A DNA stretch of 64,000 bases from Cristatella mucedo (taxonomy: Eukaryota; Bryozoa; Phylactolaemata; Cristatellidae). Positions within the stretch are counted from its first letter, which is position 1, and each line of letters begins with the position of its first letter. The notes below the pieces were generated by a model. It searched no databases, was not told the origin of the DNA, and saw only the letters and a program-made list of their open reading frames with translations. Positions 56,141-64,000 of this stretch are shown here, piece after piece. Where the stretch lies: the NCBI GenBank assembly GCA_009760855.2, contig WPIO01000008.1, positions 11,488,501 through 11,552,500 on the forward strand, given 5' to 3'. The translations under genes were made by a program, and so were the position numbers.

Positions 56141-56477
56141 AGGCTAGTAGCTCTAATTATGAGTGGGACACCCATCATTCGTAGCACTCGCACCGCCAAC
56201 CGAGTTTTGTTTTTGTTAAGACGCTCTTATGAGGACTTCAGTAGGAGCCAAAGACAGCAGATCTTGTGGGCATGTGCCACATGTGGAGATATGTGTTTTG
56301 CGTGTTTTGTCTATCTTACGAAGGCCCATAATCAAAAGGACAACCGAGCATTACTGGCAGACGATGCGATGTGCTCTGCTGGCTCATCCCTGCTGGTAGT
56401 TTTATGGCTGCATGCATCCACGGTGCTGGACTTTAGATTTACCACTCTCAAAACCTCCCGATACACTCGCTTAGTCT

Positions 56478-56925
<448 letters not shown>

Positions 56926-57599
56926 GATGCTCAAGGCTTTTAAGTAGCGTATTATAGAATGCTCGTGAGACACAGGATGGGATTCGTGCCTACCACAAGT
57001 GAGGACTTCCATTCCTCAGCTAGCCATAGCAATCTGCATTCTTCAAATGCAGTATACACTAGCCAGAATGACTTAGCAGTGTCATGAAGTTGTAATCTTT
57101 TTCTTGTTATTCCGAACAACAGGCTACAGCATTATTGGCAGCCCTAGATCACTCGTGTACCAATATGCTGATGCTATAAACATAGCAGGTTATGCAGCAC
57201 TGTGAACTCCTTATAATAACAATGCATTCTTGTGTTGCTAGGGATGTTTGTAGTAGTGTATGGATACCACCAAAGTTTCTTTACAAGCATATTACAGTTA
57301 GCGGTTTGTGATCAAATAATCACGCTATACTGAGGTTGAGACAGGGGGCCGGTATAAAGTGTCAAATTGTGTCCTATTCTGAATATCCATACCATGGAGC
57401 AGCTGACTGCAGGCCTAATAATGAGCGAGAGTTCTTAGTCAAATTGGCCTTTCGGTTTCCGAATGCCCGCAGTCGTACGGTAGACTCTAAGGGAATATGA
57501 ACCATACCTTTTCATTTATCTTTATTAGGTGTGGCTCGGTCCATTCTAGTTCATGTGCATTTCAATGCGTCGTCAGATAAATTAGTAGTAACTTGTACT

Positions 57600-57838
57600 T
57601 GATTTGTTAAAGGACAATAGTCTCATGATTCGTCCTTTGTGTGCTAATGTGTGCTGACACTGTGCCTGCTGCTACTAACCATGTCCACGTGCTGACCCTG
57701 TGCATGTCACATCTAACAATGTTAGTCTCGATGACGTTGCGAATGCTACCACTGATAATTTTGTCATGCTTTCTTTACAACATATGTAAAGTGCCTAGAA
57801 AGAGATCCAGTTCTCTCAGGGTACATTATTATTATTAT
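57600..57838 (+). mobile_element. LINE-A 3' end
   Basis: ATGATTCGTCCTTTGTGTGC, GTGCTGACCCTGTGCATGTC, AAAGTGCCTAGAAAGAGATC, (ATT)n. Confidence 0.8.
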
Positions 57839-57839
57839 A

Positions 57840-59640
57840 TAAATTTCGATTGCATAATTTTAAAAAGGCAGCACACTCGTTGGAGATGGCAAGTCGTTTA
57901 ATTCAGCTGCTCTCACTCAGATTTAGCCCCCCCCCATGGCATGCCTTGAGGTTACATCGGCCTGTCTCGGCTTCCTTTTGGTGCCCCTCTTTCCCTAATG
58001 CCAAACCTCCAAATAATGCGAGGCAAAATAGCCCATAGTGACATTTAACTTATTGGTGGCCAGTCGGGTATTAAGTCTAGGTAAATCTTGGGTTAGGTCA
58101 GCATCAACTGTTCACGGATCAAGATTTGGATGCTCTTCTACATGGAAAGAGTCCCAGAAAAGGAGCCTTACCAACTTGTATAGACATCTAAAACTGAACA
58201 TCTAACTCTTTTCATACTAATGCTACTACGACCGTTGTGAGTGACTGTATATTGGTCATTTTAATCGCCAAGGACTTTGCAAATACTACCCTGTGCTGCA
58301 ATCTAATTCGTCGGGTACGATAGCAGCATTAGACCCAAGCCAGCAGCTGTCTGCTGCAACTCTTCTCCAGTAAGGTGCCAAGCTAGCTGTCATGTAGTAT
58401 ACATGTTACAGCACAGGCCTTGATGCCCTTAGATTCTGAATATGCCTCGGGTGTAGCAAAGGTCTAACTTTGAGCTAAGGACCAAATTCTTTATAACGAA
58501 TGCTGCCAGCTGGAAAGTTGGCACCGAAAGAAGCCTTGGAGCAAGGCGGGCAGCCAACTGGGGTACAGGGGAGGCTTTTGGGGCGACACAGGAAAGTAGG
58601 TAGCTTACTTTTGGGACTCACCGGGGTGATGTTCACTGGCTGGTTAGCTGAGTTTACAGCTGCCTAGCGTTCAGTTTGGTCGACATCACTGCTAGTGCTG
58701 TTTGCTGTACGGTTCTGTGCTGAGGGGCAGTAAGAAACTTTTGACCACACCTCTATCCTGCTTGTAGCCCATGCCTTCGCTTCAAGGGGGATGGCTGGTT
58801 GACGGTCATTGCCGTTGACTTAGCCATGAGGGGGAGAACCTCATAAATGCAGCCAGAGCGCCTTGAAAAGCTATATGTACTCACGGAACCACAGGATTGT
58901 TTACCTTGCTAGGGGACGTCTGTCAAAGGACTTCAGATGAATGGACCCTAGTAGAAGCATCTCCGGTTGCATATATTTGCGCTCCTTTGCATTAAGAAAA
59001 AATTTGTTCGGGGTGAATTTAGAGTCGTAAACCTATGCGACAACAAAGCAAACATTCCGATTTCAGGTTGGGGAGGCCCCTAACGAGTGAATATTGGATG
59101 CACTTGAAAGAATACCGGGCCGGTACCCAGCTTTGTTGATAAATAGTGCTTCCTATCCTGCATAAGAAGTGCCTACATAAAGGTTTAGTTCTTTTAAGGC
59201 TCTATACAATTGCTTGTGTATTATTAGTGTGGAGTGCCTCTTGGACAGATATGACCCCTCAATTCTGATCATGTTCTTAAGGAGTAGGTCATTTCTAGTA
59301 GGGACCACTCGTTTCAACTTGTTAATATACATGGAAATTCCAGTGCCTCTGTCAGCTCAGCTTGAGATCAGGCGAAACTGGTGCTGTATGCGAAGTCAAA
59401 CCGGTGTGTCAACTTCTGTTTGCTATGCTGCAGCCGCATGGGTGCCTAATGTTTCGTAACCGGCAGGCTTGCGTTATCTCGTTCATCACCCGATGCCACT
59501 CCCAAATCTGAGCAATATCAAATATTCCAATAATATTGGTGGGAGTGGTGAGGTGGCAGCCTAAAAGACGATCTCAAATCATGCGAAATGCAATCGATCG
59601 GTGAACGAGTAGGTACGTTACATAATTAGAATTAACTCGT
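57840..59640. other. No gene recognised
   Basis: Stretch between the LINE-A tail and the tRNA gene. I see no conserved exon or repeat in it. Confidence 0.35.
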
Positions 59641-59652
59641 CCAACCCGACAG

Positions 59653-59734
59653 GACGAGGTGGCCGAGTGGTTAAGGCGGTGGCCTGCTAAGCCACTTCCC
59701 TCTGGGAGCGTGGGTTCGAATCCCATCCTCGTCG
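59653..59734 (+). tRNA. trnS-GCT: tRNA-Ser (anticodon GCT)
   Basis: 82 bases with a full cloverleaf. Acceptor GACGAGG pairs with CCTCGTC, discriminator G. D arm with box A TGGCCGAGTGGTTAAGG. Anticodon stem GTGGC/GCCAC with loop CTGCTAA (anticodon GCT, reads AGC/AGU). Long variable arm TCCCTCTGGGA typical of serine tRNA. T arm with box B GGTTCGAATCC. No intron. A T-rich stretch (TTTTGTTTTT) just downstream is a good Pol III terminator. Confidence 0.97.
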
Positions 59735-59736
59735 CG

Positions 59737-59757
59737 TTGGTTTTGTTTTTATGCCAT
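59737..59757 (+). terminator. Pol III terminator of tRNA-Ser
   Basis: GGTTTTGTTTTT directly after the tRNA; runs of four and five T act as Pol III stops. Confidence 0.75.
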
Positions 59758-60009
59758 TACTCCACGATGTGAAGTCATATAGGTAGAACCATGGGGTGAC
59801 AATATAAGAGGATGCGTTGGATCCACGACCTTCCGGCTCAGCTCACAGCTAGGGCAGCAACTCTGTAAAGAAACGCCAAGACGATCATTAACATAAAAGC
59901 AAGTAGAATGCTGCTGTAACAATAGAGAAATCAAAGTACCAAATGTACCTGGTAGCTCTTTCTTTTTTGTTAGTGAACCTGCATAATTCTATACCCTACG
60001 TAAGTAAAG

Positions 60010-60118
60010 AAACGTGCACATATGCTTCGGGGCTCGAGCCCACTACCACTATCATAAAATACATTCACCTTGACCTTGGTTGGGGCCAGCACCTTAGCCA
60101 CTGGGCCAAATCAGAGCG
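60010..60118 (-). mobile_element. SINE-2 copy (uninterrupted head)
   Basis: Minus strand: box A TGGCCCAGTGGCTAAGG, CCAAGGTCAAGGTGAATG, box B GGGCTCGAGCCCCGAAGC. Serves as the empty-site relative of 56753-56925. Confidence 0.72.
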
Positions 60119-60252
60119 GCAGCCCTGCTTTGGGTTCAGTGTAAGCCCGTTATAAGCTTTCTGGCAGCTGATACTTACTTGGAACTGCATTCCTTCTCAA
60201 AAGTCTTTTTCCACCTGGTTACGTGACATCCACTGGTGCCTGCTGATGGCTT

Positions 60253-60423
60253 AAAAAAATATTAGCTGATTTAACAGCCTCGTTTGTATAGCAGCACAAG
60301 AGCCTTATCGGCTATCACCACCATTTCCAGTTGGCAATTAAGGATCGCTTGACTGCATGATTTGAATCCACGACCTTGGTCGAAAAGAGCGAGCATGTTA
60401 CCTCCTGGGCTATGGTACTGGCT
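60253..60423 (-). mobile_element. SINE-1 copy
   Basis: Reverse: ATTAGCTGATTTAACAGCC, AAGAGCCTTATCGGCTATCA, CACCATTTCCAGTTGGC, box B GATTTGAATCCACGACC. Confidence 0.78.
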
Positions 60424-61237
60424 CCTGGTGTCCAGTAATTCTACTTAGCCTACAGAAGAATACGTCATGAATTTCTGCTACTTATATAATAATGCTTGCT
60501 AATCTTGCATAAATACATATTTTTTTATATGGCAAATAATTTAATAGGTCGGGTCTCCACGGTTTTTAATAACCTCTATCATTATTGTGTGGCACGGAGG
60601 CCCGAGGCAGCATTAATCAGCCTCTTACAAGTCTGGTGGGAGGCTGCTTGATATTTCCACATAAGACTAGAATTTGCTTATATTGCAGCTATGAGTAATT
60701 GAATTGATTACATCAAGGCTGCCACTCTGCTGCTATTGTTTTCGTGTCAGCAGCTGCTGGTATGGGAAGGAAGGCACGAAGGTTTTGCCTTTATCAAGCA
60801 ATGGCCCAGCTCATGGATTACTTTATGCCTATTGTAATAACTGGCATAAATTCGGCTTGCATGTGGCCAAGATGTTTCCTGTTGAAGCCCATGGACAGTT
60901 GTGGTATTGATTTGTGATGTCTGCTGTGGCAGGTGAACAGATACTTTCTGTTGTAAGGCTTGCAACTCTTAAGCGAGCCTTTTGAGTACACACAGGTCAG
61001 ATCAACATATATTTAATGATGCAAGTGTGAGTTCCGTGACTCAGGTTCAGGATGCAAGCTCAGCTTGAAAAATAACATGTGCTGCAGAGTGACTCGTTTA
61101 AATCTTGGAGTAGTTAAGGATAAATTGTAACTGCTGATTAATTGTTTAATAAAACCATGCTCTAAGAATGGAAACAGATGTTCAACTGTAAAAGGGCTCT
61201 ATAATGTGGTCGTCGTTTGTTGACTTCTGCCGTGCTT

Positions 61238-61302
61238 TGGCCCAGGTGGTAAGGTGCTCACCTTTCATGACCAAGGTAGTGGAGTCGAGCCCTGCTAGAA
61301 AT
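61238..61302 (+). mobile_element. SINE-2 head
   Basis: TGGCCCAGGTGGTAAGGTGC (box A), CATGACCAAGGTAGTGG, box B GAGTCGAGCCCTG. Runs directly into LINE-A RT sequence at about 61303. Confidence 0.65.
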
Positions 61303-61645
61303 ACTCTGCAATGGTTCAGGTCCTATCTCTGTGGGAGACTCCAGAGCATGGATGTCAACTAGTAAAAATCAGTCAAGGAGCCCCTCAAGTATGGGGTGTA
61401 CCTTGGGGCTCAGTGCTTGGTCCACTTTTTTCAGTATTTACACCGTTCCTCTTGCCGATGTAATCGCCAAGCACAATCTAATCTTTCACTTCTGCCGAGA
61501 ACACACAGCAATACCTATACTTTGATCCCTCCCAGCTTTTCCAGAATGGCAAAATCTCTCAACTCCCTTGCTGCATGTATTGCTGACATTCGCACTTCGA
61601 TGGCAGCAAAGGTTCTCAAATTGAATGACGATGAAGCTAACTTGG
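61303..61645 (+). mobile_element. LINE-A RT fragment (older), part 1
   Basis: Encodes, with stops, LQWFRSYLCGRLQSMDVN, the EPLKYGV block, and LNSLAACIADIRTSMAAK. Interrupted by the young minus-strand LINE-A and continued from 62625. Confidence 0.85.
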
Positions 61646-62624
61646 TAATAATAATAATAATAATAATATTGCACTTGATAAAGCGCCCTCAGAGAACTTA
61701 ATCTCTTTCTAGGCGCTTTACATTTGCTGCAAAGTGATACGCAATAGAATAGTAAGTAAAATCATGCTTGAAAAACAAACAAAATGAATAACATGGTTAG
61801 GGGTTACATGCACTGGGTCAGCATGCAAATGTGGTTAGTGGCAGCATGAACAGTGTCAGCACGCATAAGCACATCGAGGACGAATCACAAGGACCCACTA
61901 AATGCTGTCCTAAATAGGTATGTTTTTAAGTTTCTTTTAAATGTGGTCAGGTCAGGGGATGTTCTGATGCAGGTCGGGAGGGAGTTCCAGGCTGTGGGAG
62001 CATACGAGCTAAATGCACGGTCTCCAAAGGATTTAAGGTTTGTACGAGGTATTTCTAGACTGTTGGATTCCGAAAAGCGAGTGGTACGATGCTTTGCCTG
62101 ATGGGGTAGTATCTCTGAAAGATAGGCTGGAGCCATAGAATGAAGAGACCTAAAAGTGAGCGACAAAACCTTGAAGTCAATCCGTTGCTTGACTGGTAAC
62201 CAGTGCAGGTCGGCGAGAAGTGGAGTAATGTGGCAACTGCGACGCTCACGACAGACAAGCCTAGCTGCAGAGTTTTGCACCAGCTGCAATCGCCTGATCG
62301 CACATGCTGGTAGGCCAGTAAGCAGTGAGTTGCAGAAGTCGAGACGAGATGTCACGAATGCATGGACCAACTTGGACGTGGTATCCTTATCTAAACAAGC
62401 CCTAATTTTAGCAATGTTATGAAGCTGAAAATAGGCTGATTTGACTGTGGAGCTGATGTGGTCGTCTAACGAGAGGTCGCTTTGGAATATGACACCTAGA
62501 TTTCGAGCTGATGCAACTGGAGATATGCTGGCAGAGCCAATTTTGAAAGTCAGCCTTTCCAATTTCTGAATAACACTAGGTTTGCCCATAACTAGTAAGT
62601 TAGTTGTATCATCGTTTAGTTTTA
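61646..62624 (-). mobile_element. LINE-A copy, young subfamily, inside older LINE-A
   Basis: (AAT)n tail, stem-loop, 3' UTR and a 234-codon intact C-terminal RT frame (62589-61885) including GSASISPVASARNLGVIFQS and SRLDFCNSLLTG. Same young subfamily as 42168-43004. It splits an older plus-strand copy between codons of the NDDKTNL region. Confidence 0.9.
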
Positions 62625-63455
62625 GTTTTGAGCAAACCTAGTGGAATTCAGATTTTGGAAACCTAACGCTCAAATTCGGCTCTGCCAGCATATCTCCTGT
62701 TGAATCTGCACGAAATCCAAGTTTCCTGTTCCAAAGTGAAAATTCACTAGACGACCACTTCAGCTCCACAGTGAAGTCTGCCTACTTTCAGCTATATCCC
62801 ATTGAAAAAAATTCAGTTCTGTTTAGACAGGGATACCACATCCAAGTTGGTCCTAGCATTTGTTACAACTGATATCGACTTCTGTTGCTCATTACTTACA
62901 GTTCTTACGGTCTGTTCAATAAGGTGCTTACACTTGGTCGTGAACGTTACAATTGCCACGTTATATCACTTCTCACCGACCTGCATTAGCCCCCAACAAG
63001 CAGTGCATCGACTTTAAAAAGATTTTGTCTCACTTCAAGGTTCCTTCATTCTTTTGCTCCAGCCAATTTATCAAAACTCCTCCCCAATCAGGCTAGGCAT
63101 CGTGCCACCTGCTCTTCTGATTCAAGTCGTTTAGCTATGCCTCAAACCAACCTCAAATCCTCTGGAGACCGTGCCTTCAATGCATATGCTGCCAAAGCCT
63201 GAAATTCACTCCCAGTTGATATCGGGTACCCCTTGAAGTGACGACATTTAAAAAGAGGCTAAGAACGCACCAGCTCTAGTAGCACTTGCTGGGTCCTTGT
63301 AAATGTTCCTTTGTATGCTTATGCATGCGAACACTGCATGCTACATGTAACCATATTGCTATGCTTCCCTTACTGCATATGTAAAGTGCCTAGAAAGAGA
63401 TTAAGTTCTGTGAGGATGCTTTGCAAATGCATTTTTATTGTTAAATGTAAAGCAC
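62625..63455 (+). mobile_element. LINE-A RT fragment (older), part 2
   Basis: Continues the split copy: LKFGSASISPVESARN, DDHFSSTVKSAYFQL, then C-terminal RT blocks, 3' UTR and GTAAAGTGCCTAGAAAGAG near 63380. Confidence 0.82.
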
Positions 63456-64000
63456 ATTGGTAAATATTGTTCCCTTAGAGCACTAGACAAATGACATAAA
63501 TAGACAGATATTGACTGGTAACAGTGTTAGCAACAGTCAGCCTCGTGATTCAGTAGTCGTATATGGACCAGCAATTGCATATTTGGGATGTAACATTCAT
63601 ATGCTCACCATCTCACAGAAGCTTCGATCGAGTGCTACATGCGACCATGCTTGCTCTAGTCAGAGCTTGCTCGAAAGTGATAGGTTAAGTTGTACCACGG
63701 TAAAGGTGACCGGCAGAGGCACTGGCTTGTACAGCAAACCGTACCATTAGGGCATATCACTTGAGTCCATGCCCACTCGGGCTTAAGACGAGGTTCTCCA
63801 GCAAATTACTGCCAATCATAGTGATATAATGCCACTTTGGTGGTCCATCGATGATATGTATCTGAATCTCTATTGTCAGTTTAATCTTAAAGCCATTAGG
63901 GCTTTGTAGATTAGTAGAGTAGTAGTAGAGCTTTGTAGAGTAGTTGTTATACTGGAGAGTCGCCTGATCATGCAGTGAGTACGTGCAACCCAAAGCAGTT
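63456..64000. other. Window end, no gene recognised
   Basis: A short AGTAGAGTAG-type repeat at about 63915-63945; otherwise nothing I can assign. Confidence 0.35.

Noticed and set aside
60030-60116. tRNA-like box A and box B
   Set aside because: No foldable acceptor stem; part of the SINE-2 repeat, not a tRNA gene. The same applies to the SINE-1 copies.

Overview
This is a stretch of nuclear DNA from an invertebrate animal. The grounds are spliced genes with GT-AG introns, a shelterin gene (POT1), a single-copy pantothenate kinase and a HIG1-family mitochondrial gene. These sit in a background packed with LINEs, tRNA-derived SINEs, an LTR retrotransposon and microsatellites. The sequence alone does not fix the phylum. 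There are no bacterial-type operons and no CRISPR array.

Layout. 755-5602 is an LTR retrotransposon (gag, protease, RT, RNase H, integrase) with two nearly identical LTRs and a 5-bp target-site duplication; its genes are broken and a LINE 3' end sits in its protease. 6491-14666 (minus) is a complete six-exon pantothenate kinase gene. 15.4-24 kb is repeat-rich: LINE-A and LINE-B fragments and SINEs. 24268-26935 is a decayed hAT-type (DUF4371/ZMYM-like) transposase. 28.2-34.5 kb holds more LINE and SINE copies plus a short gag-only LTR element (about 29680-30553). 36470-37979 (minus) is a two-exon HIGD2A-like gene. 41615-54359 (plus) is the 5' part of POT1: six exons encoding the first two OB folds, with introns filled by LINE copies. 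59653-59734 is an intact tRNA-Ser(GCT). The right end is a LINE split by a younger LINE.

Repeat names used below are local. LINE-A is an L2/CR1-type element with an APE endonuclease, an RT, an (ATT)n tail and a conserved 3' stem-loop. LINE-B is a related family without that tail in this window. LINE-C is a third, diverged group. SINE-1 is a tRNA-derived SINE of about 180 bp with a second hairpin. SINE-2 is a tRNA-derived SINE whose 3' end resembles the LINE-A 3' stem-loop.

The most unusual structure is a long inverted repeat (about 43205-44290) in POT1 intron 1. Its two arms of about 420 bp flank a 59-base loop, and a SINE-1 interrupts the right arm. Transcribed as part of POT1 pre-mRNA it would fold into a long hairpin. 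The three protein genes are housekeeping genes (CoA synthesis, respiratory complex assembly, telomere end protection) with no evident joint pathway.
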